A stretch of DNA of 5,423 nucleotides from Phycisphaerae bacterium (GTDB lineage Bacteria; Planctomycetota; Phycisphaerae; Sedimentisphaerales; SG8-4), in NCBI GenBank assembly GCA_030613765.1, contig JAUWLI010000221.1, positions 1-5,423 of the forward strand, written 5' to 3'. The notes below the pieces were generated by a model, which had not been told where the DNA came from, ran no database searches, and saw only the letters and a list, made by a program, of their open reading frames with translations. Shown here piece by piece: positions 1 to 5,423 of this stretch (position 1 is the stretch's first letter; each line of letters begins with the position of its first letter). The translations under genes and the position numbers were made by a program.

Positions 1-422
1 GCTGTTGTCCTCGCCCTTCCCATCATCTCCGTGTATTCAGTCAGTTCGCCGCCAAGAATCAACCTCACTATCGCCGATAGGTCTTTGCCAAGCCAGATAG
101 CATATACCGTATGTCCCTGCACAAGACCTAATACCTCACGTGTCGCTCGCCCGGGTACTTCCGCCGAGTTCAACAGCAAAACCCGGGAGCCGGGCTCTGT
201 ATCCACTGGCGCCTCCGCTGGTTTCTTAGATATCTTTTGTTCTAAAGCCAATGACACAAGGACCACAAGGATTCCGCCCAAAAGACAGAAAACCGCTATA
301 CGCAGCCACCACGGAACCACCGGGTCATCGGCAGTCATAACGTGCCAGGGTACCCCTGCAAAGACCACAGTAAACAGACCTGCAACAAACGCTAAAGACC
401 CTATATGTCTCACTATTTTCAT
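1..422 (-). CDS. Membrane-anchored YbjQ-family (UPF0145, DUF74-type) protein, C-terminus cut by window edge
   Basis: Reading the minus strand from an ATG at 422-420 gives 140 residues without a stop before the window ends. Residues about 7-26 and 39-60 are two hydrophobic segments, consistent with a short membrane hairpin. A linker rich in Pro and Glu (about 66-78) follows, and then a domain starting near residue 80. The pattern LLLNSAEVPGR (82-92), EVLGLVQG (96-103), KDLSAIVRLILGGELTEYTE (113-132) and the following MMGRAR matches the start of the YbjQ fold: a VxG-type strand turn, the RDxxAGxRxxxGG-like helix, and the Y-E helix. YbjQ proteins are usually soluble, about 105 residues long, and form pentamers; their function is unknown, and the old 'heavy-metal-binding' label is not well founded. 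The last third of the domain is missing here only because of the window edge. The gene lies 67 bp downstream of the hydrolase gene and is probably in its transcript. Family assignment is fairly sure; topology is inferred. Confidence 0.82.
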   Translation of the reverse strand, partial: MKIVRHIGSLAFVAGLFTVVFAGVPWHVMTADDPVVPWWLRIAVFCLLGGILVVLVSLALEQKISKKPAEAPVDTEPGSRVLLLNSAEVPGRATREVLGLVQGHTVYAIWLGKDLSAIVRLILGGELTEYTEMMGRARTT

Positions 423-428
423 GACTTA

Positions 429-434
429 TCCTTT
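429..434 (-). promoter_or_regulatory. Ribosome binding site of the YbjQ-like gene
   Basis: The minus strand reads AAAGGA followed by six bases and then the ATG at 422, which is good Shine-Dalgarno spacing. A second AAGGA lies just upstream (434-438). This is the clearest ribosome binding site in the window and it supports the chosen start. The other genes have much weaker signals. Confidence 0.65.
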
Positions 435-489
435 CCTTAGATAATTAAAATCCAAAATCTCTTCTACACGTATGCGCTATCTTTTCTCG

Positions 490-1491
490 TTAATTATTCT
501 TCATCTCAAGTTTGAAGCCATGCACATTCTCGTAATCTTTTCCCATAGCTAATTGGACCAGGCCCGTATTCAGATTATAGACGACCGACCAGACAGTGCT
601 GTCCTGCTTTGCCCTGCTCAACAAACGCATAGCTTCATCTTGCGGAATTATTCCATCGGCCTTACTCAGTGATTCACTGACCAGTTTATATCTCCAGCAG
701 TCAGGCTTGTTCTCCTCTGAAATCAGATAATTCGTGGAGACTTGCCAGGGATTCTCTTCGCGGACCACAACAATCTTGTCATTTGTATACTCTACAATTG
801 CCGACTTTCCTGATGCATCGGCGATATGAAAATGTACGGGAAGCAGAAACTCGGCATTGTACTGGCCAATCAGACTGATTGCCTCGTTTACGTCCTTTGC
901 ATAATCAAGCACGAGGCGCAGCAATTGGCTGTTGAGCAGTGTTGGCTTGTTGGGATCTTTAGAAACTTCCCGCTTGGGCACTGCGTTTTGTCCTATAGCT
1001 ACACCGCACTCATTCATCCCGTCTATAGTTGCATATGGCGCACCCAGAAGATTGAGTCGGTTGGCCCATGGGATCTCCTGCATACCTTCATATCCTAAAT
1101 AGAACAGGTCCACCATAGAAACGGAGGCGTACCCATTAGGAGGGTCGGTAAACAACAATAAAGATGCCCGGTGTCTCCAGTCAAAGTTTCGACCGAAAAC
1201 TCTGTCACTCTCTGGATTCAAAGCCGCAAAGCTCGTACATGCATCCGGATTGACCTTCTCATAGATTTTTCGATATAAGGGCCAGTCCGTGCCTTCCTCG
1301 GCGAATAAGTCAAAGAAGTATGTGCCCTGGTATCGCATCACGTAAAGCGGAAAGTCGTCCACTTTTTCCAGCGATGCCAGCGTTTTCACCGGGCCATATA
1401 AGAGGATGGACAATCCCACCACTGCCAACAACAGCAGAACCAGGAGAATCCTTACTATGCGCCTGCGTTTCTTTTTCTTCTTTGCCTTCAT
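490..1491 (-). CDS. Membrane-anchored Ntn-hydrolase of the choloylglycine hydrolase / C45 acyltransferase type (linear amide C-N hydrolase)
   Basis: I place the start at the ATG at 1491, giving 333 residues. The frame is open up to a TTG at 1590, but that codon lies only a few bases past the predicted transcription start, and the ATG begins a typical polybasic N-terminus (residues 2-14, mostly Lys/Arg). A strong hydrophobic segment follows (about 12-33), which is a signal anchor or uncleaved signal peptide placing the rest in the periplasm. The catalytic signature of the family is complete: Cys85 in DACTSF as nucleophile, Arg101 and Asp104 in GRNFDW, Asn160 in GMNECGV, Asn254 in STNY, and Arg267 in CWRYK. 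HFHIADASGKSAIVEY (220-235) and WSVVYNL (301-307) are also family-like. Members cleave linear amides such as bile-salt conjugates, penicillin V, N-acyl homoserine lactones or N-acylethanolamines; the substrate here cannot be told. About 50 residues separate the membrane segment from Cys85, so activation should need propeptide removal before that Cys. The family call is firm; substrate and processing are inferred. Confidence 0.88.
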   Translation of the reverse strand: MKAKKKKKRRRIVRILLVLLLLAVVGLSILLYGPVKTLASLEKVDDFPLYVMRYQGTYFFDLFAEEGTDWPLYRKIYEKVNPDACTSFAALNPESDRVFGRNFDWRHRASLLLFTDPPNGYASVSMVDLFYLGYEGMQEIPWANRLNLLGAPYATIDGMNECGVAIGQNAVPKREVSKDPNKPTLLNSQLLRLVLDYAKDVNEAISLIGQYNAEFLLPVHFHIADASGKSAIVEYTNDKIVVVREENPWQVSTNYLISEENKPDCWRYKLVSESLSKADGIIPQDEAMRLLSRAKQDSTVWSVVYNLNTGLVQLAMGKDYENVHGFKLEMKNN

Positions 1492-1602
1492 ACCAGTCCC
1501 CGTTTGTAGCACAGCCTCTCTGATAATATTCTTTGAATCGCTGCAGTGCCGGCATACTCTAGATTGTTTAGAAATTGTCTCCAGCCACAAACAACAACGC
1601 CC

Positions 1603-1631
1603 ATTCTAAAAAATATATCTTTTCTGTGCAA
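1603..1631 (-). promoter_or_regulatory. Sigma70-like promoter for the hydrolase (and probably YbjQ-like) gene
   Basis: On the minus strand TTGCAC (1631-1626) is followed by a 17-base A/T-rich spacer and TAGAAT (1608-1603). The -10 matches five of six consensus bases and the -35 matches the important TTG. The predicted transcription start is near 1597, which would leave a leader of about 105 bases before the ATG at 1491. It lies in the 200-bp gap downstream of the phosphatase gene, so the hydrolase pair can be expressed independently of the phosphatase. I found no convincing hairpin-plus-T-tract terminator in the same gap. Confidence 0.5.
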
Positions 1632-1691
1632 AGGTTTTCCTTATCACCTGGTTTATGACTCTGCCGCATGGTAATTGAAAAGACATACAAA

Positions 1692-3809
1692 TCAACATAC
1701 GCATTTAGTTACAAGCAATGTTATATCATCTGTTGGAGCAGCATCAGAACAAAATTCTAAAACCGACTTTACAACAGAAGAGGCAATTTGTTGAGCGGTT
1801 TCGTCTTTGTGCAAAACGATGAGATCGCAAAGTCGTTTTTTGCCATATATATTGCCGGAAGCATTCTGTGCTTCCCAAATACCATCAGTACCTATTAGAA
1901 CAATATCGCTGGGCTGTAAATTGATAGGGCCATCCTGGCCGAATTCTGTATCGTCCATGATACCGAGAGCCATGCCGGTATTTTTCAGTTCGCTGAATTC
2001 CGTGGATTCTGCATTATACCAGATAGCCGGATCATGGCCTGCGGATGCCCATTTCAGCGTTTTCTCTCCGTCATTTAGAAAACCGTAGAAAAGTGTCATG
2101 AACTTACCCTGTTCAGAATTTTTGACGAGGTGACTATTCAGCTCAGAGATGGCTGCTGACAGATTATCGCCGTGATATGAGGCGTTGTTGCGTAGAATAC
2201 TGCCTGCAGAAATCATCAGCATGGCGGCCGGAATCCCGTGGCCGGATACGTCCCCAAGAACAAGGCCGATTCGACCGGGAGCTACGGCCCTAAGATCGAT
2301 TATGTCGTAATAATCGCCGCCGGTCTCATCACAATACCTGCAAACTCCGGCGACCTGAAAATTGTCAAGTTCAGGGATTTCCGTGGGCAAAAAGTGTTGC
2401 TGAATCTGTCGAGCTAATTCGAGAGACTGCTTGATTTTCTGCCGCTCCTTAAGTCCGGGGCCGACCTGATTGAAGACATCACCAAGCTGCTGAAGCTCAT
2501 CGTTGGTCGTGATGCTTACCTTGACATCAAAATCACCCCCGGCAAGTCTCCCGGCAGCGTCGGCAAGATGAGTGATAGGCACAGTGACATTACGGGCCCG
2601 CATCACAGCAAGAAGGACGGCTGCTACGATTACGGCGAAAATCAGGACAGTGGCTATCTGTATTGTACGGATATTGTCTCGGAAGAGCATTCTCTGAGCA
2701 TTATCTGCTTGTTCCACGATTCGCTGATGGGGTATGACTAAGATGGGAAACCCACCTCCCGGTTGCGAAGAGCCGTATACCCAAAGAGAATCAACACCAT
2801 TATAAGGCCAGCGCATAAGGCCCGCTTTTCCTTGTTGGGAAGCTTCGATCATTTCTTTGATACTTTGAGCATCACAGATATCCACGAGTCTCGAGGGTTT
2901 GCCGGGACTTTCCTGGCTTTGCAGGAATGTAGTGCAGCAGATTACATTGACGTCATCCACCTGCCATTTCTCTGCTTCAGGTAGTTTTATAAGTAGTTTC
3001 CAGGCCCCTTCTTGCCACTGTTGATGGATTTGTATTCTGTCCAGCATACTGGAAAGATCGATGTCCATTGCAATGACACCGGCAAAAGAAGAATCTTTTT
3101 GAAACAGCGGCATGGCGACAGTCATGACGGTCTTGCCGGTGAGTGGTTCGATACGAGGAGTTGGAGTAAGCTGTCTGTTAGTCTTGGCGTTAATATACCA
3201 GGATTGATTACGGAAATCATATCCTTCTTTATAAGGCCACAATCCGGGAGAAGGATACAATGCAACTGTCCCCTCCGCTATGATAGTATAAATCCACAGC
3301 TTTGTTTCAGGATTAATAGAATAAATCTCTCTGCATGTTTTGGTCAGTTGCGGCAATTGGGCCTTTAAAGGGTCGCAAGACTCTTTACCTATAGCATGAA
3401 TAAACTGTGAGGCAAAATCAATGGTGTACTCCCCGCTGTCGGAGACGTTCATAAATTTGTATTTGTGAGCCTCTTGTGATATATCTTCTGATGACGGCCT
3501 AACGAGATAACGTGGCTCAGACACATGCTCAGTTTCAATATTTACGGACCAGAGGATTCGCTGAACTTGATCGGCGTAATGTCGCAAACCATAACGAACC
3601 GCTTGAGCGGACATCTTGAGCTTTTCTTCATAGTTACCAATGGTTTCGATCAAGGAGTCATGGGCCCTTTCCTCCAAAGCCGACCGCAGAGTTTTTTGAA
3701 CCCGACCTCTGACAATACGGGAGAACGAAATATCGAGAATAAAATATGCTGCTACTGGAATAAGGGACATGCACAGTAGTAAAACCAATAATTTGTTGCG
3801 TATAGTCAT
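1692..3809 (-). CDS. Transmembrane Cache-HAMP sensor serine/threonine phosphatase, PP2C/SpoIIE (RsbU-like) type
   Basis: This is a complete 705-residue protein from the ATG at 3809. Domains in order: a membrane helix (about 7-27); an extracytoplasmic region (about 30-380) with a double-Cache signature, YDFRNQSWY at 197-205, LTGKTVMTVAMPL at 223-235 and GVIAMDIDL at 244-252; a second membrane helix (about 383-403); a HAMP linker (about 404-456); a signalling helix with ELARQIQQHFLP (464-475); and a SpoIIE-type PP2C domain (about 480-702). The metal-binding acidic motifs are all present: GGDYYD (497-502), GDVSGHG (519-525), GTDGIWEA (640-647) and TDDIT (693-697), plus SAGHDP (589-594). Such proteins usually dephosphorylate a phosphoserine on a STAS anti-anti-sigma protein after ligand sensing outside the membrane, releasing a sigma factor. 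No STAS or kinase gene is adjacent, so the target is unknown. The Shine-Dalgarno signal is weak. The protein ends in CVC and has Cys490 and Cys493 close to the metal site. Domain assignments are firm; ligand and partner are not visible. Confidence 0.95.
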   Translation of the reverse strand: MTIRNKLLVLLLCMSLIPVAAYFILDISFSRIVRGRVQKTLRSALEERAHDSLIETIGNYEEKLKMSAQAVRYGLRHYADQVQRILWSVNIETEHVSEPRYLVRPSSEDISQEAHKYKFMNVSDSGEYTIDFASQFIHAIGKESCDPLKAQLPQLTKTCREIYSINPETKLWIYTIIAEGTVALYPSPGLWPYKEGYDFRNQSWYINAKTNRQLTPTPRIEPLTGKTVMTVAMPLFQKDSSFAGVIAMDIDLSSMLDRIQIHQQWQEGAWKLLIKLPEAEKWQVDDVNVICCTTFLQSQESPGKPSRLVDICDAQSIKEMIEASQQGKAGLMRWPYNGVDSLWVYGSSQPGGGFPILVIPHQRIVEQADNAQRMLFRDNIRTIQIATVLIFAVIVAAVLLAVMRARNVTVPITHLADAAGRLAGGDFDVKVSITTNDELQQLGDVFNQVGPGLKERQKIKQSLELARQIQQHFLPTEIPELDNFQVAGVCRYCDETGGDYYDIIDLRAVAPGRIGLVLGDVSGHGIPAAMLMISAGSILRNNASYHGDNLSAAISELNSHLVKNSEQGKFMTLFYGFLNDGEKTLKWASAGHDPAIWYNAESTEFSELKNTGMALGIMDDTEFGQDGPINLQPSDIVLIGTDGIWEAQNASGNIYGKKRLCDLIVLHKDETAQQIASSVVKSVLEFCSDAAPTDDITLLVTKCVC

Positions 3810-3820
3810 CGTTTACACCA

Positions 3821-3833
3821 GTGTTTCTAACAC
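3821..3833. repeat. Perfect inverted repeat at the phosphatase transcription start (possible operator)
   Basis: GTGTT and AACAC arms of 5 bp flank a 3-base centre. The element starts five bases downstream of the TATAAT box and covers the expected +1 site, ending 11 bases before the ATG codon at 3809. That position would suit a repressor site, or a small hairpin at the 5' end of the mRNA close to the ribosome binding region. The arms are short, so chance occurrence is possible. No regulator gene is nearby to match it. Confidence 0.35.
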
Positions 3834-3837
3834 AGCC

Positions 3838-3867
3838 ATTATACTATTTTCATCCTGCTGCCTCCAA
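3838..3867 (-). promoter_or_regulatory. Sigma70-like promoter of the phosphatase gene
   Basis: The minus strand carries a perfect TATAAT (3843-3838) preceded, after an 18-base spacer, by TTGGAG (3867-3862), which keeps the TTG of the -35 consensus. The predicted start near 3831 would give a leader of about 22 bases before the ATG at 3809. A perfect TTGACA occurs further upstream (3900-3895), but it is 23 bases from the nearest -10-like sequence (TATATT, 3871-3866) and so is less likely to be used. Confidence 0.5.
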
Positions 3868-3980
3868 TATACTACGAAATGATCGGCTTGTAACTGTCAA
3901 AATAGGCATAGATCAATTAGCAGAAGAGCCGGAAGAACTCTTTTATAAGCGGTAGTTCTGTAATATTGTCAGGTCAACTT

Positions 3981-4106
3981 TCAACTGAATTTCAACCAGA
4001 AGTCAGAAAGAGCCTCACGCAGGAATCCGCCGCAGAAAATATCCGGCCGGTCGTATCGGTTTATATCCAACACCCCGGCCGCCTCAAAAGCTGAATCGCT
4101 ATTCAT
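3981..4106 (-). CDS. Possible small hypothetical protein of 41 residues
   Basis: An ATG at 4106 opens a 41-codon frame ending in TGA at 3983-3981. It begins 12 bases after the stop codon of the HEAT gene. The product is soluble-looking, mixed acidic and aromatic, with no membrane segment; it includes the stretches DINRYDRPD and LSDFWLKF. A GGAG lies just before the ATG but with only two bases of spacing, which is too close for a normal Shine-Dalgarno site. Translational coupling to the HEAT gene is possible because of the short distance. I recognise no family. The codons look unremarkable and the frame avoids stops through a fairly GC-rich stretch, but a 41-codon frame can arise by chance, so this is a candidate only. 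Confidence 0.3.
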   Translation of the reverse strand: MNSDSAFEAAGVLDINRYDRPDIFCGGFLREALSDFWLKFS

Positions 4107-4118
4107 CACTCCAGACTC

Positions 4119-5423
4119 TTATCCCTTGTCCACCTTGGACGGCCTCGGTTCCTCTATGCGAAGGGAAGCCCCCCAGGGCATATTGTTTTGTGTGATTTTC
4201 ATCATAATAATATTCTCGCCCTTCTTGAGGGTAACCATAACGCTGTCCTTGTCCGGCGTAAAAGACCTTGCAACATTGTTGGCATGCACTAATTTGCCGT
4301 TGACCCATACTTTGTTCCCGTCGTCACTGCCGACCCATAGCTTTACCTGCCGCTCGGCGGGCCATTGCAGTTTCGTTCGCAGGTATGCCACGCGCTGCTC
4401 GCCGCCATTAAGAGCTTTCAATATATCCAAGTAAAAAGGCAAGCCCGAGTCCGTCCCAGTGGGCATCTTCCGCCATCTCACTCCTTTACCGCCGTTAATT
4501 TCCGGCGCAAAAGGTATGTCAAATAGCACGTTGTAGTTCTTTCCTTCCTGCATATAAGGCCCCGAAACCTCCCAGTCCACAACATAATATTTCACCTTAT
4601 TGATGCTCTCGAGTATTTCCCGGGCTTGCTGCGTTATCGATTCGCTAATATCAGCTTCGGTAATCTTTTCCAGCTCACCTTTGATTTGATGACCTTTCGT
4701 CGTGTAAATCTTCTCTGCAATCACACACGCCGCAAGCGCCGCCTCATTTTTTAGCGACGTCTCGTCCAGCTTCGACATCGCCATCCGAAACGCTTCCAAT
4801 GTATCGAGTTTAGCAAGAACGGAAAGCACTTTCTTTTTCTCAGAATCCCGGTCGGCCAGTTCCATCGCCTGCTGATAGCCCTCCAGCTTCTGCGCCGCAG
4901 GCAGCGAAGCCGCATCAATCAGATCAATATAACCCCGCAGCGCCAGTATACGATGTGTCCGGTTGCTCGTGGATCTGACGACCCTAAGCAAATCCTCGGC
5001 CGCAGCGGTATTTGGCCAGGCACTCAGGGCTTTTATGGCCGCATAGCGTAGGTCACTGCTATTGTCCCCAAGCCCCCTGCGCAAAACAGGCAGCGCCAGG
5101 TCATGGCCGAGCCCGCCCAGAGTCATCAATAGAGCCACTCGCTGCTCATCGTTTCTTGCCTGATTCAGTTTCAATAGAATGCTTTCCGTACACTCTTTGT
5201 GCACCGAATTACGACGCGCCACAGCCGACAGCGTCCTGCCTACCTCATCAGCCTGCCCAGGCTCAACAACAAAGATTAAATCAACTAACGCTGGAATTTC
5301 ACGTTGACCAGCCAGGCTGCGCAGCGCCTTAAGCGCTTCAGCTCGTACGGAACGGTCTCCGGTTCTTGCGGCTTTGACCAACGCAGCCGCGCACTCTACA
5401 GCATTTCGTCGGCGCAATGCCCG
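4119..5423 (-). CDS. HEAT-repeat protein with C-terminal galactose-binding-like domain, N-terminus cut by window edge
   Basis: The frame is open to the right edge, so the true start lies outside; 434 residues are visible and are numbered here from the edge. Residues about 1-270 are alpha-helical HEAT/PBS-lyase-like repeats, seen as recurring units such as VRAEALKALRSLAG, RVALLMTLGGLG and LRYAAIKALSAW, each a helix pair with conserved Ala, Leu and Gly. From about 279 the style changes to beta-strand: YYVVDWEVSGPY, then VAYLRTKLQWPAE, LWVGSDDGNKVWVNGKLVHA (362-381) and LKKGENIIMMKI. This SDDG-x-KVWVNGK pattern is typical of galactose-binding-like (jelly-roll) domains that often follow HEAT repeats in Planctomycetota proteins linked to carbohydrate metabolism. 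HEAT repeats act as protein-binding scaffolds; the second domain may bind sugar or be structural. No catalytic motif is visible in this part, although a catalytic or cytochrome domain could precede it. Whether it is exported cannot be judged without the N-terminus. Confidence 0.8.
   Translation of the reverse strand, partial: RALRRRNAVECAAALVKAARTGDRSVRAEALKALRSLAGQREIPALVDLIFVVEPGQADEVGRTLSAVARRNSVHKECTESILLKLNQARNDEQRVALLMTLGGLGHDLALPVLRRGLGDNSSDLRYAAIKALSAWPNTAAAEDLLRVVRSTSNRTHRILALRGYIDLIDAASLPAAQKLEGYQQAMELADRDSEKKKVLSVLAKLDTLEAFRMAMSKLDETSLKNEAALAACVIAEKIYTTKGHQIKGELEKITEADISESITQQAREILESINKVKYYVVDWEVSGPYMQEGKNYNVLFDIPFAPEINGGKGVRWRKMPTGTDSGLPFYLDILKALNGGEQRVAYLRTKLQWPAERQVKLWVGSDDGNKVWVNGKLVHANNVARSFTPDKDSVMVTLKKGENIIMMKITQNNMPWGASLRIEEPRPSKVDKG

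Larger units (their letters stand above)
3810..4118. other. Intergenic region between the HEAT-repeat gene and the phosphatase gene
   Basis: This 309-bp interval contains the phosphatase promoter and inverted repeat at its left end (3821-3867) and a possible 41-codon ORF at its right end (3981-4106). Between them (about 3868-3980) I see only weak signals: a 6-bp inverted repeat, AGAACT at 3934-3939 and AGTTCT at 3954-3959 with a 14-base loop, and a poor promoter-like pair (CTGACA at 3972-3967, TATAAA at 3947-3942, spacer 19). No hairpin followed by a T-run was found that would end transcription of the HEAT gene. Confidence 0.6.

Noticed and set aside
31..444. Plus-strand 137-codon open frame
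   Set aside because: It lies opposite the YbjQ-like gene, whose translation shows clear family motifs and has a good ribosome binding site. The plus-strand product is low-complexity Thr/Ser/Pro/Arg-rich and resembles nothing.
1471..1490. A-rich lysine-codon run at the hydrolase N-terminus as a programmed slippage site
   Set aside because: The run is interrupted by G and C bases and encodes an ordinary positively charged N-terminus before a membrane segment. The frame continues correctly into the family motifs.
1310..1555. Minus-strand 81-codon frame overlapping the start of the hydrolase gene
   Set aside because: It runs in another frame through the hydrolase signal-anchor and early coding sequence. 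Its product shows no motif, while the hydrolase frame has strong family residues.
3814..3840. Eight-codon minus-strand mini-ORF (ATG to TAA) just before the phosphatase start, a possible leader peptide
   Set aside because: Its ATG is made from the last bases of the TATAAT box, so it would not be on a transcript starting from that promoter. A frame this short is expected by chance.
3866..3900. Perfect TTGACA (3900-3895) with TATATT (3871-3866) as a second phosphatase promoter
   Set aside because: The spacer would be 23 bases, well outside the 16-19 range, and at 17 bases there is no acceptable -10 sequence.
3923..3943. Possible hairpin AAGAG/CTCTT and the overlapping AGAACT/AGTTCT repeat as a terminator
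   Set aside because: The stems are only 5-6 bp with large loops, and no T-tract follows on the minus strand, so there is no support for a rho-independent terminator.
4099..4308. Minus-strand 69-codon frame overlapping the end of the HEAT gene
   Set aside because: It is a shadow of the galactose-binding-like domain region in another frame, with no recognisable content.

Overview
The window is a bacterial chromosomal segment in which every recognisable gene is on the minus strand. In transcription order, from the right edge to the left, they are: the C-terminal part of a HEAT-repeat protein with a galactose-binding-like domain; a possible 41-residue ORF; a membrane-bound Cache-HAMP-PP2C (RsbU/SpoIIE-type) serine phosphatase; a membrane-anchored N-terminal-nucleophile (choloylglycine hydrolase / C45-like) amidohydrolase; and the N-terminal part of a membrane-anchored YbjQ-family protein. 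The first and last genes are cut by the window edges. I see no rRNA, tRNA, CRISPR array, transposase or attachment site.

The content suggests a Gram-negative environmental bacterium of the Planctomycetota/PVC type, perhaps Phycisphaerae or Sedimentisphaerae. Three things point that way: the HEAT plus sugar-binding-like architecture, the YCDETGGDYYD form of the phosphatase metal motif, and the mostly weak Shine-Dalgarno sequences. Base composition looks moderate by eye. This placement is an inference from protein style, not from a marker gene.

Layout: 1-422 is the partial YbjQ-like gene, with a good ribosome binding site. A 67-bp gap separates it from the Ntn-hydrolase gene (490-1491), so these two are probably co-transcribed. 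A sigma70-like promoter (TTGCAC-17-TAGAAT) lies about 110 bp upstream of the hydrolase start. The phosphatase gene (1692-3809) has its own sigma70-like promoter, and a perfect 5-bp-arm inverted repeat overlaps its predicted transcription start. The 309-bp interval 3810-4118 holds that promoter and the possible small ORF next to the HEAT gene. The HEAT gene fills 4119 to the right edge.

Functionally, three of the five products are predicted to be membrane proteins. The phosphatase is a complete sensor-effector with an extracytoplasmic ligand domain, but no anti-sigma antagonist or kinase partner gene is visible beside it. The hydrolase active site should face the periplasm, while the YbjQ domain should be cytoplasmic. 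I see no clear evidence that the genes form one pathway, and no strong case for an undescribed system. The most useful second looks are the membrane-anchored YbjQ, the tethered hydrolase with a deeply internal cysteine nucleophile, the orphan phosphatase and its putative operator, and the small ORF.
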